The position numbers and the translations under genes were made by a program. This document shows, in pieces, positions 8,995 to 16,954 of a stretch of 64,000 nucleotides of DNA (the stretch's first letter is position 1; every line of letters starts with the position of its first letter). Where the stretch lies: contig SEFZ01000004.1 of NCBI GenBank assembly GCA_004173185.1, positions 348,071 to 412,070 on the forward strand, read 5' to 3'. This DNA comes from Sphingomonadales bacterium. Lineage in GTDB: Bacteria > Pseudomonadota > Alphaproteobacteria > Sphingomonadales > Sphingomonadaceae. Under the pieces are notes generated by a model. The model was not told where the DNA came from and searched no databases. It was given only the letters and a program-made list of their open reading frames with translations.

Positions 8995-10696
8995 TCTGGT
9001 GGTTCGCCACGGCATGGTTTTCGACGGGAGCGGCGCAGCCGGGTTCGAGGCGGACATTGGGATCGCCAGCGGCAAGATCGCCGCGATCGGCCAGATCGCC
9101 GAGCGCGGTGCCGAAGAGATCGATGCAAGCGGCTGTATCGTAACCCCCGGCTTCATCGACCTGCACACCCATTATGACGGCCAGGCAACTTGGGAATCCA
9201 GGATGCAGCCGTCGTCCGGGCACGGCATCACCACCGTGATCGGCGGAAATTGCGGCGTGGGTTTCGCACCATGTCGGGAAGCCGATCGCGAGACTCTGGT
9301 ACGGTTGATGGAAGGCGTCGAGGACGTCCCGGAGATTGTGATGACCGAGGGGCTTCCCTGGGCATGGGAAAGCTTCGACGACTTCCTTGATTTCTTGGAA
9401 GGGAGAGAATTCGACATCGACTTGGGCGTGCATGTGCCGCATTCGCCGATCCGGGTTTTCGTCATGGGAGAACGCGGCGCGAACCGGGAGCCCGCGACTG
9501 CGGAAGAGATCGCGCAAATGTCCGCGCTGGTCGAGCAGGGGATTCGGTCGGGCGGGTTCGGCATCTCGACATCGCGGCTGATCCTCCACCGCACCAAGGC
9601 GGGCGATATAGCACCAACCGTAGGTGCCGCCGAAGCCGAGCTCTTCGGCCTCGCCGATGGCCTGCGCCACGCGGGTAACGGCGTCTTCCAGTTGGTTCCT
9701 GCGGTGCATGGCGATGCCGTGGAGGAGTTCACTCTGATGGCAAAGATCGCGGATCGGGCCGAGCGCCCGTTATCTTTCTCGCTGGTCGCACTGAATGGGC
9801 AGGACGCTTCGTGGCGGCCGTATCTCAGCCTGCTGCGCGAACCGCGTGCGGAGGCATCGCCGATCCGGGCGCAAGTCTTTCCGCGTCCGATCGGCATGAT
9901 GCTTGGCCTCGATCTCTCCTTCCATCCGTTCAGCCTGAATCCGAGCTATCAAGCGCTGGTCCAGCTGCCGCTCAAGGCGCGCGTCGCGGAGATGCGGCGG
10001 CCAGAGGTGCGGGCACGGCTGCTTGCTGAACAGCCGGTCAGCGACAATCCCTTCGCACTGCGGATGGTCGATATCGATCGCCCGGTCTATCGTCTGGGCG
10101 ATCCGCCGCGCTACGATCCGGCAGCGTCCGAAGAGGCCGGAGTGCTGGCAGCCGCAGAGGGCATCAGCAAAGCAGAGTATCTGTACGACATGCTGCTTGA
10201 GCGGGACGGCAATGCCATCCTGTATGCCCCCGCCGGCAACTTCATCAACAACAGCCTGGACGAAGCCGGCGCTCTGATGCGGCACCCCAATACGATCCTG
10301 GGCCTGGGGGATGGGGGGGCGCATTACGGGATGATCTGCGATGCCAGCTATCCCACTTATCTGCTGACGCGGTGGGTGAGGGACGCAGCCGGCAACGACG
10401 CGATTGCATTGCCCGACGCGATCAAGGCGCTCAGTCACGACAACGCCGTTGCGATCGGGCTGAACGATCGCGGCAGACTTTCGGTGGGACTGAAAGCCGA
10501 TCTGAACGTGATCGATTTCGATCGCCTGACGCTCCACGCGCCTCATACGGTCTACGATCTTCCTGCAGGCGGGCGGCGGCTTCGCCAGAAGGCCGACGGC
10601 TATGTTGCCACCGTCGTGAGCGGCACGATCACCTATCGTCATGGCGAACGGACCGGGGCGCTGCCGGGCAGGCTGGTGCGAGCGGGGCGCGCGTGA
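8987..10696 (+). CDS. N-acyl-D-amino-acid deacylase-family amidohydrolase 1
   Basis: A 569-residue metal-dependent amidohydrolase. PGFIDLHTHYDG puts the HxH metal ligands at His60 and His62, and GNCGVGFAPC carries the cysteine seen in D-aminoacylases. The ATG at 8987 is preferred over two upstream in-frame ATGs because AAGGA stands 8 bases before it. No signal peptide. The family hydrolyses N-acyl-D-amino acids and related amides, but members in acyl-CoA clusters are uncharacterised. It is followed by a close paralogue of the same layout. Together with the esterase and the oxygenase this suggests removal of an acyl or amide group from the substrate. Confidence 0.87.
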   Translation: MYDLVVRHGMVFDGSGAAGFEADIGIASGKIAAIGQIAERGAEEIDASGCIVTPGFIDLHTHYDGQATWESRMQPSSGHGITTVIGGNCGVGFAPCREADRETLVRLMEGVEDVPEIVMTEGLPWAWESFDDFLDFLEGREFDIDLGVHVPHSPIRVFVMGERGANREPATAEEIAQMSALVEQGIRSGGFGISTSRLILHRTKAGDIAPTVGAAEAELFGLADGLRHAGNGVFQLVPAVHGDAVEEFTLMAKIADRAERPLSFSLVALNGQDASWRPYLSLLREPRAEASPIRAQVFPRPIGMMLGLDLSFHPFSLNPSYQALVQLPLKARVAEMRRPEVRARLLAEQPVSDNPFALRMVDIDRPVYRLGDPPRYDPAASEEAGVLAAAEGISKAEYLYDMLLERDGNAILYAPAGNFINNSLDEAGALMRHPNTILGLGDGGAHYGMICDASYPTYLLTRWVRDAAGNDAIALPDAIKALSHDNAVAIGLNDRGRLSVGLKADLNVIDFDRLTLHAPHTVYDLPAGGRRLRQKADGYVATVVSGTITYRHGERTGALPGRLVRAGRA

Positions 10697-10730
10697 GCGA
10701 AGCTTGACGACAAACTGAAGGGACCAAGTT

Positions 10731-12476
10731 TTGATTGACAATGCCGACATCGTGGTGCGCGGCGGCTTGATCGTCGATGGCACCGGCCGGGCGCCGTTCG
10801 AGGCGGATATCGCGATTGCGAAGGGGCGCATCCTGGCCATTGGCGAGAATTTGAACGGTCGCGAGGAGATCGATGCCCGCGGACTGCATATCATGCCGGG
10901 CTTCGTCGATATTCACACCCATTACGACGGCCATGCGACTTGGTCCGAGCGACTGGGACCATCCGCGCCGCACGGCGTGACGACAGTCGTAATGGGCAAT
11001 TGCGGTGTCGGCTTCGCGCCATGCCGGCCGCAGGATCGCGACAGGCTGGTCAAGCTGATGGAGGGCGTGGAAGATATCCCTGACGTCGTGATCAGCGCGG
11101 GCCTGCCCTGGAGCTGGCAGGGTTTCCCCGAATATCTCGATCTGCTCGAAACGCGCCAATACGACATGGATGTCGCGGCTTATATTCCGCACGCCCCGCT
11201 GCGCGTCTTCGTGATGGGCGATCGCGCCTTGAATCGCGAGCCGGCGACCTCCGAGGATATCGCGCATATGGCGCAGATTGCTCGAGAGGCCGTGGAAGCC
11301 GGCGCGCTTGGCTTCTCGACATCGCGCAGCCTGAACCACCGTTCCAGCGATGGTCGCGTAACGCCGTCCTATGATGCTGCGGAAGTCGAACTGGATGGCA
11401 TTGCCGCCAGCTTGAAGGAAGCGGACGCCGGCATCGTCCAGTTCATTTCGGACTTCGACGATCCCGAACTGGAATTCGCGATGATGCGCCGCGTGCTGGA
11501 ACGGTCGGGGCGCCCGGCGACGATGTCGCTGCTGCAGTCTCCCGCGGTGCCGGAGCGCTGGCGCCATTTGCTGGCCATGGTCGAGGCGGCGAACCGCGAG
11601 GGAGTGCCGATGACTGCCCAGGTCTCGACCCGACCGGTGGGCATGCTGTTTGGGCTGGAGCTTAGCTACCATCCTTTCTCCTTCTGTCCGGCCTATCAAT
11701 CCATCGCCGGCCTGAATCTTGCGGACAGGCTGCATGCGATGCGCCAGCCGGCGACGCGGGAGCGCCTGCTGGCCGAATTCGGTACGATCTCGACGCCGAA
11801 TATGGCGCACGCCGTTGCCCGGCTCGACAGCATATTCCTGATGGCGGACCCGCCAAGTTACGAGCCGACGCTTGATGAGAGCGTGGATGCCGTCGCCCGG
11901 CGCAACGGCCTGTCGCCGGCGGCTTATGCCTATGACCTGCTGACGGAGGGCGATGGACGCAGCATCTTCTATTCGCCAGTGATGAACTATGTCGATGGTT
12001 CGGCAGCGGCAGTCGGAGAGATGCTCCGCCATCCCGATACCGTGCTGGGCCTCGGCGATGGCGGCGCGCATTGCGGCATCGTCTGCGACGCTAGCCTGCA
12101 GACCCATACGCTGATCCGCTGGACCCAGGGCGATGACGCATTGCCGATCGAGACGATCGTCAGGTTCATGACCATGGACACGGCGCGCGCGGTGGGCATC
12201 CATGATCGCGGCACAATCCAAGCGGGTATGCGTGCCGATCTGAACCTGGTGGATATGGACGGCCTGGGCCTGCACCGGCCCGAGATGGTCTATGACCTGC
12301 CGACCGGCGCCGGTCGCTTGCACCAGCGCGCGAAGGGGTTTGTCGCAACGATGGTGGCGGGCGAAATCACCTATCGGAGCGGCGTTGCCACCGGAGCGCT
12401 GCCGGGCCGGCTGCTGCGCCGCCAGCGCGCCGTTGCGCCCTTGCGAAGTGCACCGGCAGATGGGGTCGATGCATGA
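10731..12476 (+). CDS. N-acyl-D-amino-acid deacylase-family amidohydrolase 2
   Basis: A 581-residue paralogue of the preceding gene, with the same order of motifs: PGFVDIHTHYDG (His62, His64), GNCGVGFAPC, REPAT, then LGLGDGGAHCG. The start is TTG at 10731, preceded by AAGGGA at good spacing; no usable ATG exists nearby. It ends on an ATGA overlap with the monooxygenase, so the two are probably translationally coupled. Two similar deacylases in tandem suggest either two linked bonds in the substrate or a heteromeric enzyme. Which amide is cut cannot be told from the sequence. Confidence 0.86.
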   Translation: MIDNADIVVRGGLIVDGTGRAPFEADIAIAKGRILAIGENLNGREEIDARGLHIMPGFVDIHTHYDGHATWSERLGPSAPHGVTTVVMGNCGVGFAPCRPQDRDRLVKLMEGVEDIPDVVISAGLPWSWQGFPEYLDLLETRQYDMDVAAYIPHAPLRVFVMGDRALNREPATSEDIAHMAQIAREAVEAGALGFSTSRSLNHRSSDGRVTPSYDAAEVELDGIAASLKEADAGIVQFISDFDDPELEFAMMRRVLERSGRPATMSLLQSPAVPERWRHLLAMVEAANREGVPMTAQVSTRPVGMLFGLELSYHPFSFCPAYQSIAGLNLADRLHAMRQPATRERLLAEFGTISTPNMAHAVARLDSIFLMADPPSYEPTLDESVDAVARRNGLSPAAYAYDLLTEGDGRSIFYSPVMNYVDGSAAAVGEMLRHPDTVLGLGDGGAHCGIVCDASLQTHTLIRWTQGDDALPIETIVRFMTMDTARAVGIHDRGTIQAGMRADLNLVDMDGLGLHRPEMVYDLPTGAGRLHQRAKGFVATMVAGEITYRSGVATGALPGRLLRRQRAVAPLRSAPADGVDA

Positions 12477-14128
12477 GCCGGGGGGAAGATGCGACGAGCC
12501 TAGGTGCGATCCGGGAAACGTCGGCGGCTGCGGACAAGATCGTCGATGTCATTGTCATTGGCGCTGGGTTTTCCGGCCTCTACGCCGTCGAAAAGCTCGC
12601 CCGTCTCGGCTTCGATGTGCTTGGGATCGAACGGGGAGACGATGTCGGGGGTGTGTGGTTCTGGAACCGCTATCCCGGCGCGCGTTGTGACTGTGAAAGC
12701 TATTATTACAGCTATTCATTCTCCGAAGAGCTTGAGCAGGACTGGTCGTGGAGCCTGCGCTATTCCGAACAGCCCGAGATATTGCGCTATCTCAGCCATG
12801 TCGCCGATCGCTTCGCGTTGCGGCAACATTATCGATTCTCCACCTCCGTGGAGTCCATGGAGTTGGACGAAGAGAAGATGATCTGGCGCGTGCGGACCAG
12901 CGATGGCCTGACCACCAGCGCCCGGTTCGTCATCTCGGCCGCGGGCTGCCTGTCGGAGCCCAAGCGCCCGGATATTCCGGGCCTCGATACGTTCGAGGGC
13001 GAGATCCTCAATACCTCGTCCTGGCCCCGGGACGAACCGCAACTGGCCGGCAGACGCGTTGGTGTGATCGGCACAGGCGCGTCGGGCGTGCAGGTCGTGT
13101 CGAGATTGGCGTCCCATGTCGCGAGCATGGTCGTGTTCCAGCGAACGGCGAACTGGGTCATCCCCGTCTGGAATGGCCCGACCGAGATGGAATTCGAGGC
13201 ATGGGTCAAGAAGAATTACAAGGATATCCGCGCGCGATGCCTGGCGTCTAACCGTGCAAATCCCTTCGATGCGGCGACCGCCGCTGTGCTCGAAACCGAT
13301 GCGGACGAATGCGCCCGGATCCTCGAGAAGCATTGGGCGTTCGGGGGGCCGCGCTTCTTCACCGCCTTCACCGATTCGATGCGGAGCGAGGAAGCCAATA
13401 AGGTGATTGCCGACTTCGTCCGGGATCGCATCCATCACCTCGTCCACGATACCAAGGTGGCCGAGATGCTCACGCCGGACCATCCGATCGCGACGCGGCG
13501 CCCGCCGATGGACGACGATTATTACGCCACGTTCAATCGATCCAATGTCACACTGGTCGATCTTCGCAGCACGCCGATCACTGGCATGTCTGGCGGTGAA
13601 GTGCGTACCTCGACCGCGAGGCACGCGCTGGACCTGTTGATCCTGGCGACGGGTTTCGACGCGATTACCGGGCCGCTTCTGGCGATGAACATCGCCGGGC
13701 GCGGCGGCAGAAAGCTGAACGACAATTGGGCCGCGGGTGCGCGGTCCTATCTCGGGATCGGGATGGCCGGATATCCGAACCTGTTCACCGTCACCGGGCC
13801 GCTCAGTCCCTCGGTGACGGCCAATATGCCAACCCATATCGAACAGAGCGTCGACTGGATCGTCGATTGCTTGGTATCGCTGAGGGACAAGGGGCAGGAC
13901 TGGATTGAGGCGACCGAAGTGGCGCAGGACGCATGGTGCGACGAAGTCGATGCCGCAGTCGGCGGGACGCTCTATGCCACTGCCAGTTCCTGGTATGACG
14001 GTTCGAATATTCCCGGCAAACCGCGGCGGTTCGGTGTCTATCTCGGCGGGTTCGGCAATTATCGGCGGCGTTGCAACGAAATTGCCGACGCCGGCTATGA
14101 GGGCTTCTTGATGGGCGCTGGAAGTTGA
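12473..14128 (+). CDS. Baeyer-Villiger-type flavin monooxygenase, variant fingerprint
   Basis: A 551-residue FAD/NADPH monooxygenase. The FAD Rossmann motif GAGFSG begins near residue 30 and the NADPH motif GTGASG near 200. GGVWFWNRYPGARCD (59-73) matches the first type I Baeyer-Villiger consensus. The second fingerprint, FxGxxxHxxxWP, reads FEGEILNTSSWP at 174-185, so the conserved His is Asn180 (codon AAT). Family members insert oxygen next to a ketone to give an ester or lactone. Starts on ATGA overlap with the deacylase. The nearby HSL esterase could open the product. With the His missing, a hydroxylase or oxidase role is also possible. Confidence 0.88.
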   Translation: MSRGEDATSLGAIRETSAAADKIVDVIVIGAGFSGLYAVEKLARLGFDVLGIERGDDVGGVWFWNRYPGARCDCESYYYSYSFSEELEQDWSWSLRYSEQPEILRYLSHVADRFALRQHYRFSTSVESMELDEEKMIWRVRTSDGLTTSARFVISAAGCLSEPKRPDIPGLDTFEGEILNTSSWPRDEPQLAGRRVGVIGTGASGVQVVSRLASHVASMVVFQRTANWVIPVWNGPTEMEFEAWVKKNYKDIRARCLASNRANPFDAATAAVLETDADECARILEKHWAFGGPRFFTAFTDSMRSEEANKVIADFVRDRIHHLVHDTKVAEMLTPDHPIATRRPPMDDDYYATFNRSNVTLVDLRSTPITGMSGGEVRTSTARHALDLLILATGFDAITGPLLAMNIAGRGGRKLNDNWAAGARSYLGIGMAGYPNLFTVTGPLSPSVTANMPTHIEQSVDWIVDCLVSLRDKGQDWIEATEVAQDAWCDEVDAAVGGTLYATASSWYDGSNIPGKPRRFGVYLGGFGNYRRRCNEIADAGYEGFLMGAGS

Positions 14129-15204
14129 CCGAGACTAAAGATGCGGGATCTGCCTCGAAAGCGTTTTCCTACACCGAACTGAGAGAGCCTGATATCGGCA
14201 CTGGAGACGCGACTGAAATCGTGCCCGGCGTGCGCTGGCTGCGAATGCCGATAGGTGGTCGACTGGAGCATGTGAACATCTGGGCGATGTCCGACGGTCC
14301 TGATGATTGCACGATTGTCGATTCCGGGATGCGCACGCCCGAAACGCTTGCGGCATGGGAGCGCGTGCATAGCGGGTTGCTGGCCGGGCAGCACGTATCG
14401 CGAATGATCGGAACCCATATGCATCCCGATCATGTGGGAATGTTCGGCTGGCTGGCGGAGCGGCATGCAGGCACGCTCTGGATGAGCCGCCTGGAATATT
14501 ACACGCTGCGAATGCTCGAACGGGACGTGGGTGTTCCGCCGGCCATTGCCGTGGATTTCTATCGCGCTGCCGGAATGGATGACGCCTGGATCACCGGCTA
14601 TCGTGATCGCTTCGGCTCCTATGCGGCCTTGCTGCATACGGTCCCCGCGGCGTTTCACGCGATCGAGGACAATGACGAGATCGAGGCCGGTGGCGCGCGG
14701 TGGAAATGCATAATCGGCAACGGTCATTCGCCGGCGCATGTCTGCCTTTGGTCACCCGAGCATAAGCTGCTGATTTCGGGAGATCAGGTGCTGCCGACGA
14801 TTTCGTCGAATGTATCGGTCTATCCCTACGAGCCTGACGCAAATCCTTTGGAAGATTGGATGGCCTCCCTTCGGAAGATCAAGGCGATTGTCCCTGACGA
14901 TGTCCTGGTGCTTCCCGCGCATGGGCGACCATTTTACGGACTTCATAAGCGAATCGATGCGCTTCTTGAAGGGCATGATGATGCACTCGATCGGCTGCAC
15001 AGGTTTCTTGATACGCCAAAACGCGCCGTAGATGTGTTTCCGGCGCTATTCCATCGCGTGAGAGAGGACAATGTCACTCGCGGCATGGCTGCCGGAGAAG
15101 CGCTTGCACATCTTGTGTACCTCGCGCGCCGTGGTTTTGTTTCCTCGCATCTCGATCCGATGGGCATTCGATGGTGGCAGGCTGACCCGACGGCAAGGGA
15201 ATAA
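14125..15204 (+). CDS. MBL-fold metallo-hydrolase
   Basis: A 359-residue metallo-beta-lactamase-fold protein. THMHPDH at residues 97-103 supplies the first metal ligands, GNGHSPAH the next His, and SGDQVLP the bridging Asp. This set fits glyoxalase II-like thioester hydrolases and lactonases. The start is taken as TTG at 14125, overlapping the monooxygenase TGA by 4 bp. The ribosome site is poor (GGAAG is too close), so a later start is possible, though sequence similarity to the family begins about 30 residues in. As last gene of the cluster it may open a lactone or release CoA. The cluster ends here. Confidence 0.85.
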   Translation: MTETKDAGSASKAFSYTELREPDIGTGDATEIVPGVRWLRMPIGGRLEHVNIWAMSDGPDDCTIVDSGMRTPETLAAWERVHSGLLAGQHVSRMIGTHMHPDHVGMFGWLAERHAGTLWMSRLEYYTLRMLERDVGVPPAIAVDFYRAAGMDDAWITGYRDRFGSYAALLHTVPAAFHAIEDNDEIEAGGARWKCIIGNGHSPAHVCLWSPEHKLLISGDQVLPTISSNVSVYPYEPDANPLEDWMASLRKIKAIVPDDVLVLPAHGRPFYGLHKRIDALLEGHDDALDRLHRFLDTPKRAVDVFPALFHRVREDNVTRGMAAGEALAHLVYLARRGFVSSHLDPMGIRWWQADPTARE

Positions 15205-15661
15205 GCTGCGTGAATCAATCTTGCGCGGGCGGTGTCAGGCGCCCGCGAGTGCCGTTCGGCAGAGCGTTCGTCGGGGTTTGCTACGGGCCACACCACGCGT
15301 CAGGCACCACGCTCCGCTCGGACGAATGAAATTTCCCAATAATCTGAGTGCCCATTTGGGTGGGGCATGGGGCACCACCCCTTTCAGTAGGGAAATCCAA
15401 ATCTTGCTGGTGGAAGAGCGTTCGGCTGGGAAGCCGTTTGGGTCCTACGTGGGGCGCTTTAGGAAGGGAGCTCGGCGCGACCTACGCTATACCTCTTTGA
15501 GCAGGCTGGCGATTGGATGTTCGGTTGGATAACCCTTTCGGCTTGGCGCGACATCGTGTCTGACCCTCGCACATATTGTGCGAACCCAGCTGGTGCTGGC
15601 GGAAGGAATTGGGCCGGTAGCAGACTGACAGCTTCCGGCGCTCGGTTTATGAAAGCTGGGT
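15205..15661. other. Non-coding stretch before the IS remnant
   Basis: No convincing gene. An open frame at 15071-15532 on the plus strand has no recognisable protein character and starts inside the MBL gene. A hairpin with arms CGCGGGCG (15224-15231) and CGCCCGCG (15240-15247) follows the cluster but has no T tract. The rest resembles an intergenic repeat rather than a gene, and contains the left copy of a 23-bp direct repeat. Confidence 0.6.
15438..15460 (+). repeat. 23-bp direct repeat, left copy
   Basis: Begins TTGGGTCCTACG and ends GGGGCGCTTT. An identical copy lies at 16378-16400, with the IS derivative between them. Beyond the 23 bp the two copies keep partial similarity (both continue to CTACGCT about 30 bp on), so they may be decayed copies of a longer repeat. 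Confidence 0.9.
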
Positions 15662-16374
15662 AGTGGGTCAGTTTGAAATGACCAGTCGATGAAATCTGGT
15701 CTTTCACCTACGCCAAGCAAAAGAACGTCGCGACCGCGAAAGAAGCACCGGAAGGCGCTGGTGATACGTGGACGTGGACCGCGCTCGACGCAGATAGCAA
15801 GCTGATCGTATCCTATCTCGTTGGCGGTCGCGATGCTGAATACGCGATGTGGTTCATGGACGATCTCGCGTCGCGCCTCGCCAACCGCGTACAGCTAACC
15901 AGCGATGGCCACCGCGCCTATCTCGAAGCCGTAGAGGGCGCGTTCGGTTGCGATGTGGACTACGCGCAGCTCGTGAAGATGTATGGCGCGACGATCGGCG
16001 CACAGGGCCGCTACAGCCCCGCCGAAAGCACCGGATCAAAGAAAATCCGTCGCGAGGGTAGCCCGGATATCGCCCACGTCTCGACCAGCTACGTCGAGCG
16101 TCAGAACTTGACGATCCGGATGCAAATGCGCCGCTTCACCCGGCTGACCAATGCGTTCTCAAAGAAGGTCGAGAACCACGCGCACGCGGTCGCCCTCCAC
16201 ATGATGTATAATAATTTCGTCCGCATCCATAAGACGCTCCGCGTCACCCCGGCGATGGCATCTGGCGTATCGGATCGGCTTTGGGAAATCGCTGACATTG
16301 CGCAGCTGGTCGCGGATGCAGAAGAAGCTCCGAAGAAGCGCGGGCTCTACAAGAAGATTTCAAACTGACCCACT
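15662..16374 (+). mobile_element. Deletion derivative of an IS1-like insertion sequence
   Basis: A 713-bp element bounded by perfect 18-bp inverted repeats: AGTGGGTCAGTTTGAAAT at 15662-15679 and its exact reverse complement at 16357-16374. Between them is the C-terminal two thirds of a DDE transposase with no start and no N-terminal DNA-binding part, so the element has lost DNA just inside the left end but kept both ends. The flanks share only TGGGT (15657-15661 and 16379-16383), so a clean target duplication is not visible. It could move only if a complete relative elsewhere supplies transposase. Confidence 0.85.
15682..16368 (+). pseudogene. IS1-like DDE transposase, N-terminus missing
   Basis: The frame runs PVDEIWSFTYAKQKNVA from 15682, then TALDADSKLIVSYLVGGRD, TSDGHRAY, and TSYVERQNLTIRMQMRRF, ending KKISN at a TGA inside the right inverted repeat. 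The DDE acidic residues appear to survive (Asp of VDEIW, Asp of SDGHRAY, Glu of YVERQ). The N-terminal zinc-finger/HTH part and any start codon are gone, because coding sequence begins 2 bp after the left inverted repeat. The first ATG inside (15847) would give 173 residues lacking the first catalytic Asp. No stop codons or frameshifts are seen in the remaining part, so the deletion looks recent. Confidence 0.85.
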
Positions 16375-16377
16375 GCC

Positions 16378-16400
16378 TTGGGTCCTACGTGGGGCGCTTT
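16378..16400 (+). repeat. 23-bp direct repeat, right copy
   Basis: Identical to 15438-15460 and separated from the right end of the IS derivative by 3 bp. Recombination between the two copies would excise the element and about 940 bp. Confidence 0.9.
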
Positions 16401-16954
16401 GGGTAAGAAAATGGGCTCGAACTACGCTGCGCCTATCATACGCGCTCGAGATTTTTAGTCTTGCCATCTGTTCTAAATTTGTCGGCGCGCGCCGCTTCAA
16501 CTGCTGTGTCGCGGACGGATTGAACCCTGCTGCGAGCCACCATCAGCGCATGCTTCTGGTTGATATCCAGAATAACAAAAGAATGATTTCCCAACCGCGA
16601 TGACCCGTCTTCCTAGGATCGCGAGAACTAAGCACATGGCAAAAAGGAACACGTGAATGCTGACGATAGCAGAGCGCGTTTCGAGAAGGCCTTTGGGCCA
16701 GTAGCGACGACGCTGGTAGGTCCATGATCAGACCTATGACTGCGGATGGTGGGGAACATTTTGCAGTCACAGGATCAGGATCGAGAAGAGAGGGCGCCGA
16801 TTGCCAGCTTCACCAAGAGGGCGGCGAGCCAACCCCGAGGGGTTCGAGGTCATTCCATTCGGGCTCGCCAAAATAAGGCCGATGGGAAACGCAGGGCGCT
16901 GGACAAGGAAAAGGGGCAGCTTTCGCCACCCCCCAATACCTGCCCGAGAGCCGT
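16401..16954. other. Intergenic region without supported genes
   Basis: Base composition is mixed and open frames here are short and lack family features. A GGGTTCAATCC on the minus strand near 16520 resembles a tRNA T-loop but cannot be folded into a tRNA. Nothing else is supported. It separates the IS remnant from the 3' end of the FecA-like receptor gene. Confidence 0.55.

Noticed and set aside
15071..15532. Plus-strand open frame of 153 codons after the MBL gene
   Set aside because: Starts inside the MBL gene, has no ribosome site, and its sequence lacks protein-family character; better read as intergenic repeat.
15653..16383. Target-site duplication of the IS derivative
   Set aside because: Flanks share only TGGGT, too short and imperfect to count as a duplication.
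16500..16560. T-loop-like GGGTTCAATCC on the minus strand, suggesting a tRNA
   Set aside because: The arms do not pair, and no acceptor, D or anticodon stems can be drawn.
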